From JAKZVK01 sp965237575 (GTDB taxonomy: Bacteria; Acidobacteriota; Terriglobia; Bryobacterales; UBA6623): 64,000 nt of DNA. The DNA lies in assembly GCA_965237575.1 (NCBI GenBank), contig CBDEGI010000002.1, positions 806,001 through 870,000 on the forward strand, written 5' to 3'. A model generated the notes under the pieces. The model saw nothing but the letters and a program-made list of their open reading frames with translations, was not told where the DNA came from and searched no databases. The position numbers were made by a program, and so were the translations under genes. Below, piece by piece: positions 44,473-53,466 of the stretch. The first letter of the stretch is position 1, and every line of letters starts with the position of its first letter.

Positions 44473-45918
44473 ATGGTTACCAAACGAAAACAGCATAGCT
44501 CCCCAAGGCCCGTCAAACAAGGCCGGGGCGCGAGGGCCTCGCGGCCCAATAAAATCGGGGCTTCCACGCCTTATCACTTCCGCGGCAAGAATCTGACTCC
44601 CTACGGCGGCTTGCTGCCCGTCGCCACCCTGCTCGAGAAACTCGACTTCCAAGCGCTGCTGGAAGAAACCATCACGACCAAACGAATCACCCGAGCCATG
44701 AGCCCCTACCAGTTTGTGCTGGCCCTCGTGCTCGGCCTCTATGTCGGCTTTGCGCGGCTCAACCAACTCCGCTTCATCGCTCGCGATCCCATCCTGACCG
44801 GCATCTTAAAAGTGACACGGCTGCCACCGCAGTCCACGCTGTGGCGCTTTCTGGCCTCGCTGCACCTCAACGTGGCCCAGCAGATTCTTTCCATCCAGCG
44901 CCAGCTGCGAGAACGAGTCTGGGCCGCGGCCCACGTGAAATTGGAGACGGTGACGCTGGACACCGACACCACCGTGCACACGCTCTACGGCCGCCAGATG
45001 GGCGGGCGCAAGAGCTACAACCCCAAGAACAAGGGCAAGCGCAGCTACCAGCCGATACTGACCTTCCTGGCCGAGACGCGCGAGTACCTGATGGGCGGGT
45101 TGCGCGGCGGCGACCGGCCCACGGGCCAACAGATCGCCGCCCACCTGAAGAGCGCTTTCCGGGCTTTGCCGGCCGGCGTGAAGAAGATCTTGGCGCGGGC
45201 CGATGCCGGCTTTTATTGCTGGGAGGCGGTGGCGGCCTACGAGCAAGCGCGTTGTCAGTTCGTCATCGTGGCGCGCAAGACGCGGCGACTGGTCGAGCAG
45301 TTGCAGCAAGCCGAATGGAAGCCCTCGCCCCACAGCGACGCTGAAGCGGAGTGCGAATTCCTCTACCAGCCGGAGGGCTGGGCCCATGCTTGCCGCTTTG
45401 TCGCGCTGCGGTATGAGAAGGAGCCGGAAACCGACGAGGTCGAGCAATATCAGTTGTTCGCCACCAGCAGCTATACCTACCGCGTGTTTGTGACCAATCT
45501 CGCCGAGCCAATCGCGGCGGTGGTGTGGTTTTACAACCAGCGGGCCGGGGCCGAGAACCTCATCAAAGAAGCCAACAACGACGCCGGGCTGGCGGCCCAT
45601 CCTTCGCGCCGCTTTGACATGAACCGCAATCACTTTCAGTTGGTCATGCTGGCCTACAACCTCAACTGCTGGCTGCTGCTGTTCCAACGCGAAGCCGACG
45701 CCACCCCGGAGAAGCTGCGGCACACCACCCTGGCGACGGCGCGGCTGCGCTTTCTGTTCCTGGCGGCCAAGATCTGGCGACACGCCGGACGAACGGGCGT
45801 CAGCTACAGCGATCAGTACCAGGAGAAGGGCCTGTTTGAGCGGCTGATGCGACGGCTGCGGGCGATGGCGCCGCCGGGATCGAGCTTCGCGCCGGTGGTG
45901 GAGGGTGCGCTGAGTTGA
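44473..45918 (+). CDS. IS1380-family DDE transposase, second subgroup
   Basis: 481 residues. Family features: LTPYGGLLPVATLLEKLDF, the first Asp in TVTLDTDTTVHTLYG, the second in LARADAGFYCWE, and the third carboxylate in WFYNQRAGAENLIKEANND. The basic N-terminus (TKRKQHSSPRPVKQGRGARA) is unusual. The gene is intact and its ribosome site AAGGAGGTCACCC is strong, so it may be active. It is only distantly related to the transposases at 1805, 28353 and 57052. Confidence 0.92.
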   Translation: MVTKRKQHSSPRPVKQGRGARASRPNKIGASTPYHFRGKNLTPYGGLLPVATLLEKLDFQALLEETITTKRITRAMSPYQFVLALVLGLYVGFARLNQLRFIARDPILTGILKVTRLPPQSTLWRFLASLHLNVAQQILSIQRQLRERVWAAAHVKLETVTLDTDTTVHTLYGRQMGGRKSYNPKNKGKRSYQPILTFLAETREYLMGGLRGGDRPTGQQIAAHLKSAFRALPAGVKKILARADAGFYCWEAVAAYEQARCQFVIVARKTRRLVEQLQQAEWKPSPHSDAEAECEFLYQPEGWAHACRFVALRYEKEPETDEVEQYQLFATSSYTYRVFVTNLAEPIAAVVWFYNQRAGAENLIKEANNDAGLAAHPSRRFDMNRNHFQLVMLAYNLNCWLLLFQREADATPEKLRHTTLATARLRFLFLAAKIWRHAGRTGVSYSDQYQEKGLFERLMRRLRAMAPPGSSFAPVVEGALS

Positions 45919-45927
45919 GGGGCGCTA

Positions 45928-45945
45928 TGCATAAAATTTTATGCA
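45928..45945. repeat. Perfect 18-base AT-rich palindrome TGCATAAAATTTTATGCA
   Basis: Directly after the transposase stop codon and strikingly AT-rich for this DNA. It may be part of the IS right end or a bidirectional terminator. Confidence 0.6.
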
Positions 45946-45949
45946 CTCG

Positions 45950-46598
45950 CCGCAACGTACTGGGAACACGCCGCTTGCCAGCTCGCTTTTGCCCGCCGGG
46001 ATCGGGAGGCGGCTCAAACGGGGAGGGAAACCGCAGAAAAGACGACTTGCGACATTATTGAGTTGACACCACTGCCGCTACCGCCACAACTCCATCGCCG
46101 ATGGCTACGCCGAATCTGTGCATAATTCAGGTAGAAGTGACCCCTTGTGGGAGGAGAGAATCGTCGTCGTCGGGGCTGTGGAACTGCGGGCGTCGCGCAA
46201 ATTTCCAAGCGGCGGTGGGAAGGGTGGAAAACCATCCGCAGCACCTCGAACCCAGTACTGCTGGCTCGAGGAGGTTTTCCACTCCTTCCATCCGACCCGG
46301 CATTTCCACAGCCTTCTTATGAAATTCGCAGCCCGTTTCTTCGGCAACGGAGGTCGCCGCGACACCCGAGAGCCCGGATTCGAGCGATTCGGTGAGAGCG
46401 ATTCGGTGACGGCGATTCGGTGACAGTCTGGGCTGCACCCCTGTCGTGAGACAGCGTAAATAGGGACAGGTTGCCGTTCGCTGGAAAAAGGTTTCCAACG
46501 CCAGCCTTTTCTCCGATACTATAACCGGCCGGGGAAGCGGAGGCGGGCTCTGCTGGGGAGCAACCCGCCAAGGAATACCCGGCTGGAAACTCATCGAA
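45950..46598. other. Gene-free stretch with short repeats and a hairpin
   Basis: No convincing gene. It holds a broken inverted repeat (GGAAGGGTGGAAAACC at about 46213 with GGTTTTCCACTCCTTCC at about 46273) and three tandem units of GCGATTCGGTGA-type at 46385-46424, also seen once near 20860. Probably eroded mobile DNA. Confidence 0.5.
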
Positions 46599-46872
46599 GT
46601 GGGGTATCCATTTGACTCAGGTGACCACAACATACTGTGGTTGGCCATTGGCGGCCCCCGGAAAGGCTTGCCGATAGCACCACGTTTCCAAGCCTGCGAT
46701 GGCCATGGCGCGTGCGTAATCCTTGATCGGCCCGAAACGCAGCCTCGTGGCCCAATTGCCTGCAGACCGGCGTCTGGCGCCCCAGGGTGCATTCTGGGTG
46801 CAGTGTGCTGGCGTCCATGGATCGACCAAACCACAACGCCTAGGGGCTACCTGAGTCAAGTGGATACCCCAT
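46599..46872 (-). mobile_element. MITE-like element, copy 3 (inverted)
   Basis: 274 bp, the exact reverse complement of copies 1 and 2. Direct repeat CTCATCGAA at 46590-46598 and 46874-46882. It adjoins the end of an IS3-family remnant. Confidence 0.92.
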
Positions 46873-46946
46873 TCTCATCGAAACGATGAGCGCCCGGAGC
46901 GGCCCACCCGCCGCTTCGGGCCTCCTCATCGGATCGATAGATTTCC

Positions 46947-47240
46947 TTATGCCTCAGAAAACCCATACCGCACCCTCCCTTCCTCACGCCGCTCGGTCGA
47001 CGCCACCGTGGCCTCAAACTCCACCGGCGGCACGTACCCCAGCGCCGAATGCAGCCGTCGCCGGTTGTAAATCTGCCGAGGAAATGTCCGATCGAGGCCC
47101 GCGCCTGGGCCAGGTCGTGATAGCGGTTCATCGCCACCTCCTCGCTCTTGAGCGTCTTCATGAAGCTCTCGGCGCGAGCGTTGTCATAGGGATTGCCGCG
47201 GCGGCTCATCGACAGCAACACGCCGCGACAACCGTGCCAA
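46947..47240 (-). pseudogene. IS3-family orfB transposase remnant
   Basis: The C-terminal end of an integrase-core transposase: SMSRRGNPYDNARAESFMKT, LKSEEVAMNRYHDLAQARAS, then after a one-base frameshift near 47070 QIYNRRRLHSALGYVPPVEF and a stop at 46947. Only the last catalytic Glu region survives; the N-terminal two thirds are absent. Confidence 0.8.
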
Positions 47241-47292
47241 AAGGCCGACCAGCCGGCGGGGGTCACCAACGTGGCTATCGCTGGAATTCGCT

Positions 47293-47556
47293 TCAGCGGT
47301 ATGCTTCGCGGCGATGCCGCACACCTTCGATTCGAATGAACCTTCGGCGACGATCCACCGAATACAAAACCTGGTATTCGCCGACCCGCAGGCGGTAGAA
47401 ATCCGAATCCTTCAACCTTTTGACCTGTTTCGATCCGAACGGGTCTGCGGCCAGGCGGACCACGGCCCGAAAGATGCGAACTTGTGTTTCACGGGGTAGG
47501 ACGGCGAGGTCGTGCTCGGCCCGCGACGAGACTTCAAAGTCCCACTTCGCGCTCAT
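47293..47556 (-). CDS. RelE/ParE-family toxin
   Basis: 87 residues. Pattern: KWDFEVSSRAEHDLAVLPRE, QVKRLKDSDFYRLRVGEYQVLYSVD and RIEGVRHRREAYR, typical RelE-fold toxins that cleave mRNA on the ribosome. The start overlaps the upstream antitoxin gene by 23 bp. The C-terminal His/Arg/Tyr residues expected for catalysis (RHRREAYR) are present. Confidence 0.88.
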   Translation of the reverse strand: MSAKWDFEVSSRAEHDLAVLPRETQVRIFRAVVRLAADPFGSKQVKRLKDSDFYRLRVGEYQVLYSVDRRRRFIRIEGVRHRREAYR

Positions 47557-47752
47557 CGATGCCGAGCTTTTTCAAGACCTGTCGCAGCGGCTTCGCCGCC
47601 TCGTCTTGGTGGCGCTCGCAGAACGCAATGTCCGCCTCGTCCTCGGCGAGCCGGGAAGGGACTTCGGCTGGGACCGCCTTCGCCGTGCGGCGCGCCGTCT
47701 TGGACGGCACGGCGACGCCCTTCGGCCGTTCTTTCGTAGAGCGTTCCGCCAT
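47534..47752 (-). CDS. RelB-like antitoxin
   Basis: 72 residues. A Lys/Ala/Pro-rich N-terminus (possibly DNA contacting) precedes DEADIAFCERHQDEAAKPLRQVLKKLGIDE, a helical toxin-binding tail often seen beside RelE toxins. Assigned mainly from position and overlap with the toxin gene. Confidence 0.7.
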   Translation of the reverse strand: MAERSTKERPKGVAVPSKTARRTAKAVPAEVPSRLAEDEADIAFCERHQDEAAKPLRQVLKKLGIDEREVGL

Positions 47753-47862
47753 TGACCTAAGTATACCGCCCCTCGTGGTCCGGGCACCCGCGCCTCCACG
47801 GGCCCCGCATCGGATACAATCTCCGCAGCCCTGGTGTGTCGATGATGGGCCGGCGATTCCAC

Positions 47863-49569
47863 ATGAAAACTCGCGCTAGACAAGCGACACTCGTTGCTCT
47901 GCTGCTCACCTTATCCGCGCCGGCGCTGCCGGGTCAGCCGACCGAGCCGCTCGATCTCGTCATCACCGGCGGACGCGTCATGGACGGGTCGGGCAACCCG
48001 TGGTTCCGTGCCGACGTCGGCATTCGTGGCGGCCGCATCGTCGCCGTAGGACGCTTGACGGAAGCGAAGGCCACGCGAACTATCGATGCCACCGGCCGCT
48101 TGATCGTCCCCGGATTCATCGACCTCCACTCGCACGCCGACCGCGGCCTCACGTCTGACGATGCCCGCCGGCGCACCGCGCCGAACCTGGTCACGCAGGG
48201 TATTACCACGGTCGTTGTCAATCCCGATGGCGGTGGCGTCTGGCCGCTCTCCGAGCAACGCCAAACGATGGAGCGCCTGGGTGTCGGCCCGAACGTCGTA
48301 CTGATGGCCGGACACAACCGCGTGCGCCGCCGCGCTCTGGGTGACGACTATGAGCGCGCGGCCACAGAGGATGAGATCAAGCGGATGCGGCTGCTCGTTC
48401 GCGAGGGCATGGAGGCGGGCGCTTTCGGCATGACCGCCGGCCTCGAGTACGTGCCCGGCATCTGGAGCACGACCGAGGAGTTGGTCGCGCTGGTCGAAGA
48501 GATCGTCCCGTTTGGCGGCACCTACATCGTTCACCAGCGCAGCGAATCGACCGAGCCGGACTGGTATTTGGCCAGCCAGGACCCCAAAGGGCTGCCTACG
48601 ATGCTCGATGCCGTGCAGGAGACGATCGAGATCGGCCGCAGGACCGGGGCCACCGTCGTATGCTCGCATCTGAAGGCGATGGGTGCTCACTACTGGGGAT
48701 CGAGCGGCGCGGCGATTCGGCTGATCGACCGCGCGCGCAGCCGAGGAGTCGATGTCTGGGCCGATCAGTATCCCTACCACTCGACCGGCGGCGACGGCAG
48801 CATGGTCTTGATTCCCGCCTGGGCGGTGGGCGTGGACGCGTTCGGGCGAACCAAGGAGAAGAAGGATTACGGCGCGGCGTTACGCAAAACGATGGAAGAC
48901 CCCGGCGCGAAGGAGAAAGTTCTGCGCGACATCACGCACGAGATGTCGCGGCGGGGCGGCCCGGAAAACATCGTGGTGTTCGATCACCCCGACCCGACGT
49001 TTGTGGGGCGCAGTCTCGACCACCTGGCGTCGGCGCGCGGGATCAGCGCGGTCCAGATGGCGCTCGAGATTCAGTACGAGGGCTATCGCGACCGTCACGG
49101 GGGCGCGCGGCTTCGCGGCTTCTCAGTTTGGGAAGAGGACTTGAAGACCTTGATGGCGCAGCCCTGGATGGCTACCTCGACCGACGCCGGGATTACGCTG
49201 CCGGACGATGGTCCCGTGCACGCGCGCTTTTACGGATCGTACCCGCGCAAGCTTCACCGCTATGCGCTGGAGGGAGGCGTGGTTTCGCTCGAGGATGCGA
49301 TTCGCTCCTCCACGTCGCTGCCGGCGCAGATCATGGGGATTCGCAACCGCGGGCTGGTGAGGGAAGGCTTCCAAGCTGATCTGGCAATCCTCGACCTCGA
49401 CAAGTTGCGGGACAAAGCGACGTTCGTCGCGCCTCATCAGTATTCAGAGGGCGTGGAATACGTGCTGGTGAACGGGATGGTTGTTGTGGAGGGGGGCAGG
49501 CCTACCGAGGCGTTGGCGGGGAAGATCCTGACTCGCGACGGCAGCCGCTCGGTTCGTCCGACAATGTAG
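47863..49569 (+). CDS. Exported D-aminoacylase-like amidohydrolase (divergent)
   Basis: 568 residues from ATG at 47863; the signal peptide is ATLVALLLTLSAPALPG. Amidohydrolase features: VPGFIDLHSHAD with metal His89 and His91, CSHLKAMG, DQYPYHSTGG and STDAGITLPDDGP. The family metal-binding Cys (NCGFS, kept in the next gene) is replaced here by NPDGGG, and the usual TSHMRDE segment is VHQRSES. So it may hydrolyse something other than N-acyl-D-amino acids. A start nine codons upstream (47836) is possible. It and the next gene are separated by two palindromic repeats. Confidence 0.85.
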   Translation: MKTRARQATLVALLLTLSAPALPGQPTEPLDLVITGGRVMDGSGNPWFRADVGIRGGRIVAVGRLTEAKATRTIDATGRLIVPGFIDLHSHADRGLTSDDARRRTAPNLVTQGITTVVVNPDGGGVWPLSEQRQTMERLGVGPNVVLMAGHNRVRRRALGDDYERAATEDEIKRMRLLVREGMEAGAFGMTAGLEYVPGIWSTTEELVALVEEIVPFGGTYIVHQRSESTEPDWYLASQDPKGLPTMLDAVQETIEIGRRTGATVVCSHLKAMGAHYWGSSGAAIRLIDRARSRGVDVWADQYPYHSTGGDGSMVLIPAWAVGVDAFGRTKEKKDYGAALRKTMEDPGAKEKVLRDITHEMSRRGGPENIVVFDHPDPTFVGRSLDHLASARGISAVQMALEIQYEGYRDRHGGARLRGFSVWEEDLKTLMAQPWMATSTDAGITLPDDGPVHARFYGSYPRKLHRYALEGGVVSLEDAIRSSTSLPAQIMGIRNRGLVREGFQADLAILDLDKLRDKATFVAPHQYSEGVEYVLVNGMVVVEGGRPTEALAGKILTRDGSRSVRPTM

Positions 49570-49582
49570 GGCGACAAAGTAG

Positions 49583-49652
49583 GGGCACGGCATGCCGTGC
49601 CCGGTTTCGAGCGGACGATTGGACCCGAACACGGGCACAGCATGCTGTGCCC
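49583..49652. repeat. Two dispersed GC palindromes, head to head
   Basis: GGGCACGGCATGCCGTGCCC at 49583-49602 and GGGCACAGCATGCTGTGCCC at 49633-49652, the first preceded by GTAG and the second followed by CTAC, so the pair is arranged as an inverted repeat around 30 bases. Two further copies are at 14271 and 22249. Confidence 0.75.
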
Positions 49653-49689
49653 CTACCTTACGGTTCGTGGGTTCCCTATTTGGATCGCT

Positions 49690-51288
49690 ATGACCAACAT
49701 ACGAAACACAGGCAGCTCAAACGACGCCGCGGCGCGGCCCGTTCTCCTGGCGAATGGCACCGTCGTCGACGGGAGCGGCGACGCAGCCCGGAAAGCGAAC
49801 GTCCTCGTAGAGGGCGAGACGATTCGGGAGGTCGGGCCGATCGAGCCCGCTGCTGACTGGGAAACGATCGACTGCGCGGGGCTCCACATCGCGCCGGGAT
49901 TCATCGATGTCCACAGCCACGGCGACCAGGAGGTGCTCGACCACCTTCCCAACAAGGTCCTGCAGGGGGTGACCACGGAGATCGTCGGCAACTGTGGCTT
50001 CTCGCTCTTCCCGACGCACTCCAACCCCGCCGGCGAGCGCCTGACCGGCGAACTGTTTGACGGCGAGCCGGCCGAAGGCATGGCCGACACTGACGCCTAC
50101 TTCTCGACTCTGGAGCAGACCGGCAGCCGCGTCAACGTCGCGGCGCTCACCGGGCACAGCGCCCTGCGCGTATTTGTGATGAAGGCGCGCCGCGAAGCAG
50201 GAGAGCAAGAGCTGAAGCAACTCGAGCAGGCACTGGAAGCCTGCCTCGCTTCGGGGTCGATCGGCCTTTCGACCGGCTTGAACTGCGTGCCCGGCGGCTT
50301 CGCCGAGTTCGGTGAGCTGGAGCGGTTGTGCCGCGTCGTCGCCAAACACGACGCCTTCTACACCAGCCACATGCGCGACTACAAGTTCAAGGTGGTTGAA
50401 GCGGTGGACGAAGCTCTTGGGCTGGGCCGGGCCACCGGTGCGCCCGTGCAGATCTCGCATCTCCAGGTGGTCGGCAAGAAGAACTGGAGCAAGCTGGGGA
50501 CCGTCCTGGAACGGATCGGTCAAGCGCATCGCGACGGTGTCGATGTCGCGGTGGACGCGTATCCCTACCTGGCGGGGTCATGCCCGCTGACCCAACTGTT
50601 GCCGGCGTGGTCGGTGGAGGGCGGCATCCCCGCGTTGCTCGATCGCTTGGCAAGGCCCGGCGATTACGAGCGCATTGCCGCCGAAACCGATGACGGCATG
50701 TCGAACACCTGGGACGACATTATGATCTGCCATGTCGAAGGGGACAGCGCGGCTACTGAGGATGATGCGATCGTAGGCAAGTCGGTGGCCCGGATCGCCG
50801 CCGACCGCGACCGCTCGCCGGCGTATGTTGCGCTCGATCTTTTGCGCGAATACGCGGGGGAGGTGCGCATCATTTCGTTCAACAACAACGAAGATAACCT
50901 CAACGCGGTCCTCACGCACCCGTTGAGCATGGTGATCACCGACGGGCTGGTGGTAGACGGCATCTCGCATCCACGCACATTCGGTACGTATCCCAAGTTT
51001 CTAGGCGAGTACGTGCGGGAAAAGAAATGGATGCCGCTCGAGCAGGCGATCGTCAAGACGAGCGCCCTCGCCGCGCGGCGCTTTGGGCTGCAAGGCCGAG
51101 GGACACTCCAGGCCGGGAACTTCGCGGACCTCGTTGTGTTTGATGCCGGCACGATCGGCACCGAGTCGGACTATGACCAACCGGCCCGCGACCCGCAAGG
51201 GATTCACCACGTTTTCGTGAACGGACGCCGCGTCGTCACAGGCGGGAAGTTGACTGACGAACTACCGGGCATGGCGCTTCGGCATTGA
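49690..51288 (+). CDS. N-acyl-D-amino-acid deacylase (D-aminoacylase)
   Basis: 532 residues from ATG at 49690. Motifs: APGFIDVHSHGDQE (metal His), GNCGFSLFPT with the bridging Cys, YTSHMRDYKFKV, QISHLQVVGKKNW, DAYPYLAGSCPL, and VITDGLVVDG with the catalytic Asp. It releases D-amino acids from N-acyl-D-amino acids, using Zn. No signal peptide, unlike its exported upstream relative, so the pair could process similar substrates outside and inside the cell. Confidence 0.92.
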   Translation: MTNIRNTGSSNDAAARPVLLANGTVVDGSGDAARKANVLVEGETIREVGPIEPAADWETIDCAGLHIAPGFIDVHSHGDQEVLDHLPNKVLQGVTTEIVGNCGFSLFPTHSNPAGERLTGELFDGEPAEGMADTDAYFSTLEQTGSRVNVAALTGHSALRVFVMKARREAGEQELKQLEQALEACLASGSIGLSTGLNCVPGGFAEFGELERLCRVVAKHDAFYTSHMRDYKFKVVEAVDEALGLGRATGAPVQISHLQVVGKKNWSKLGTVLERIGQAHRDGVDVAVDAYPYLAGSCPLTQLLPAWSVEGGIPALLDRLARPGDYERIAAETDDGMSNTWDDIMICHVEGDSAATEDDAIVGKSVARIAADRDRSPAYVALDLLREYAGEVRIISFNNNEDNLNAVLTHPLSMVITDGLVVDGISHPRTFGTYPKFLGEYVREKKWMPLEQAIVKTSALAARRFGLQGRGTLQAGNFADLVVFDAGTIGTESDYDQPARDPQGIHHVFVNGRRVVTGGKLTDELPGMALRH

Positions 51289-51517
51289 ATAATCCAGGCA
51301 TTGAGCGCCGCGCGATACCAGCCGAGCGGGCTTGACGGCGAACATCGGGGGGCAGGGCAGTCTTGACGCTTGGGAAATCGCCTTTTCCAGCAAGCTTGCC
51401 ATCGCAATTCTACCAACCTGTTGGCGGGCGTTACTTCTTCGCGATAGCCACCGCGGGCCGAAGAGCAACTGCTCAGCCTCACGGCTGGGGCTCTGAGCGT
51501 TGGGCCGAGCAGCATCC

Positions 51518-52705
51518 TCAGAAATTGGGCCGGCCGCCATCGGTCTGCCCGAACCCGCCCGTCTGCTGCGTCCCTGTTCCCAAGCCCGGCAGAGCCGACG
51601 GCGGCAACTGCTGTGCCACACCAAGCATCTCCGTGTTCGGATAAAACGCGTACAGCGCAAACGCATAAAAGACACTGCTCTCGATGGGCTCGAGGCGTTG
51701 GCCCGCCAGAGGCCCGTTGATGGCCCTTCCGGTCACGTCCCACGTGCTGCCGGTTTGCTTGTCGGTGATCTTGCCTTTCTTGTAACGGAACTTGAGCTGC
51801 TTGCCGTCCACGTCCGCCGAGAAGACGCCCGCGGACCCGATCGCCCGGCCGTCCGCGATGCGCTTGGCGTCCATCGTCGTGAGGGTTGAGGGCTCGTAGA
51901 ACACTACGTACCGCTGGCCCTTCGCCTTGCCCTCGACCGCACCGCGCTTGCGCAGGTACTCGAACGGGTAAGCCCGCGTCTTGCCGTCGAGCGTGATCGC
52001 GACGACACGCTCCATCGGCCGAACGGGCGGCGTCCGTTTCATCGGCACGGGGAACATCAGGCGCGAAGAGAACTCATAGCCCGCGTAAGGACTTTGGCCG
52101 TAGTGCCTTTGATAACCGGTGTTGCGGCTGAGAACCTTGCCCTCGGGAAAGCTCTTCGTGAATTGCTCGAACGCGATCACTTGGCTCGACACAATGTCGA
52201 GCCGCTTGCCGCTCATTGCGCCGACAAGACCCTCGCCGGTCAACTGTTGCCACAGCGAGTCGGTCTGCCGGTCGTACATGACCATGTCGCTGTTGCGCAA
52301 CATACCCGTCACGCCGAAGTCGTACGTCTCGCCGTCGATGCGGCGGTCGAACGTGAGTGCGCTGTTGCACAACGGGCAATAGCTCGCCAGAATCGGCACC
52401 TCGCCAATCGTGTCGTTGACCAACTCGTGGAAGATGAGAATCTGCAGCGGGTACGCACGCGCTTCCCCACCGTGTTCGACCGCGAGAACGGGCTCCTTGG
52501 GATGGAGCCACGTCCCCGCCTCTTGACCCGAGACAAATCGCGGATTGTTGATCGTGGGGATACCGTCCTTCGGTGGGCCACCCGCACGGAGTTCCGACAG
52601 AGCAATGGACTTCTTCGAGAGGTCGGTCTTCCAGGTACCGGCCGCCGGAAGCTGGGCGTGGAGTGTGGCGGCGGAAACTGCCAACAGGGCAAGCACACGA
52701 ATCAT
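51518..52705 (-). CDS. Exported DUF3179 protein
   Basis: 395 residues; the signal peptide is MIRVLALLAVSAATLHAQ. DUF3179 hallmarks: HEPVLAVE-type KEPVLAVEHGGEARAYPLQI, WHEIVND-type ILIFHELVNDTIG, the Cys pair VPILASYCPLCNSALTFDR, GTSGKL-type FGVTGMLRNSDMVMYD, and TDSLWQQLTGEG. The CPLC motif suggests metal or redox binding, but no function is established. The Gly/Gln-rich tail is likely disordered. Confidence 0.9.
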   Translation of the reverse strand: MIRVLALLAVSAATLHAQLPAAGTWKTDLSKKSIALSELRAGGPPKDGIPTINNPRFVSGQEAGTWLHPKEPVLAVEHGGEARAYPLQILIFHELVNDTIGEVPILASYCPLCNSALTFDRRIDGETYDFGVTGMLRNSDMVMYDRQTDSLWQQLTGEGLVGAMSGKRLDIVSSQVIAFEQFTKSFPEGKVLSRNTGYQRHYGQSPYAGYEFSSRLMFPVPMKRTPPVRPMERVVAITLDGKTRAYPFEYLRKRGAVEGKAKGQRYVVFYEPSTLTTMDAKRIADGRAIGSAGVFSADVDGKQLKFRYKKGKITDKQTGSTWDVTGRAINGPLAGQRLEPIESSVFYAFALYAFYPNTEMLGVAQQLPPSALPGLGTGTQQTGGFGQTDGGRPNF

Positions 52706-52749
52706 GGGCAGGTCTCCTACCCGCTACATTCGCGGCCCTGATCGATTAG

Positions 52750-53421
52750 TTACGGATCAACGGGCAGTCCGGAGCGGCCAACCACCACGCCGGTAGCGAT
52801 GAACCACGCCACAGTGAGATGAAAGAGTGGCGTGTAATAGGCAAGGTCGTCCGGCAGCCCCATGGTCAGAGCCATCGTGGCCAATCCAAGCACACAGGCC
52901 GTGATGCCGATGCCTCGCGGAAGCACCCGCCACTTCAAGCAGCCAAGTGCGAAGACAAGGATTCCCAGCCCGAAGAAGACACGGCCGAATCTCACCAGGC
53001 AGGTGACGTACTCGGTGTCGAGGCGCAACGCCTCCACATACGAGCGGAGAGCACCGGATGGCTGCCCAGCCATCTCGTTTGCTCCCCAGGCGCCGTGGTG
53101 GTAGTAGAAGGCAGAACCAAGCGCGCTGACGAATAGGCCGGCGACGGCCACAGCAACACCCGGCCAAACCAGGACCCGAGACGGTGTCCCAGCAATCACC
53201 GCGCCGAACGCGACCAGGGCCATCACCATCATCACGTAGCCAAAGATGTGCATGCGAAACATCCAAATCCAAAGATGCCACTGCTCGTAGATCGCCGCGA
53301 AGTCTCCCTCTTCGAAATACGTGCCAATGTGGAAGGGCAGAAGCATCCAGCCCAACCACAGCATCAACGCTGAGGCGATCAAGAGCCACGCGGTGAGGTT
53401 CGTCGAGAAGTCACGTCGCAT
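52750..53421 (-). CDS. Multi-pass membrane protein, hypothetical
   Basis: 223 residues with six hydrophobic segments: LTAWLLIASALMLWLGWMLL, then IFGYVMMVMALVAFGAVIAG, VLVWPGVAVAVAGLFVSALG, VFFGLGILVFALGCL, ITACVLGLATMAL and FHLTVAWFIATGVVVG. No family recognised. Gap to the DUF3179 gene is 44 bp, same strand. Confidence 0.75.
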   Translation of the reverse strand: MRRDFSTNLTAWLLIASALMLWLGWMLLPFHIGTYFEEGDFAAIYEQWHLWIWMFRMHIFGYVMMVMALVAFGAVIAGTPSRVLVWPGVAVAVAGLFVSALGSAFYYHHGAWGANEMAGQPSGALRSYVEALRLDTEYVTCLVRFGRVFFGLGILVFALGCLKWRVLPRGIGITACVLGLATMALTMGLPDDLAYYTPLFHLTVAWFIATGVVVGRSGLPVDP

Positions 53422-53466
53422 TCCAGTTGTCCTTTTTTAACGGCGACTGAGCCTCCACCGGTGTTC

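Larger units (their letters stand above)
44325..45945 (+). mobile_element. Second IS1380-family element (different subgroup), borders approximate
   Basis: Contains one intact transposase. The left border is guessed at TTATGCACTGCGGGG (about 44328) and the right at the palindrome at 45928-45945, whose complement TTTTATGCATAGCGCC is similar. No target duplication was identified, so the ends may be off by tens of bases. Confidence 0.55.

Noticed and set aside
45928..45945. CRISPR-type repeat
   Set aside because: A single palindrome, not a regularly spaced array; no array was seen anywhere in the window.
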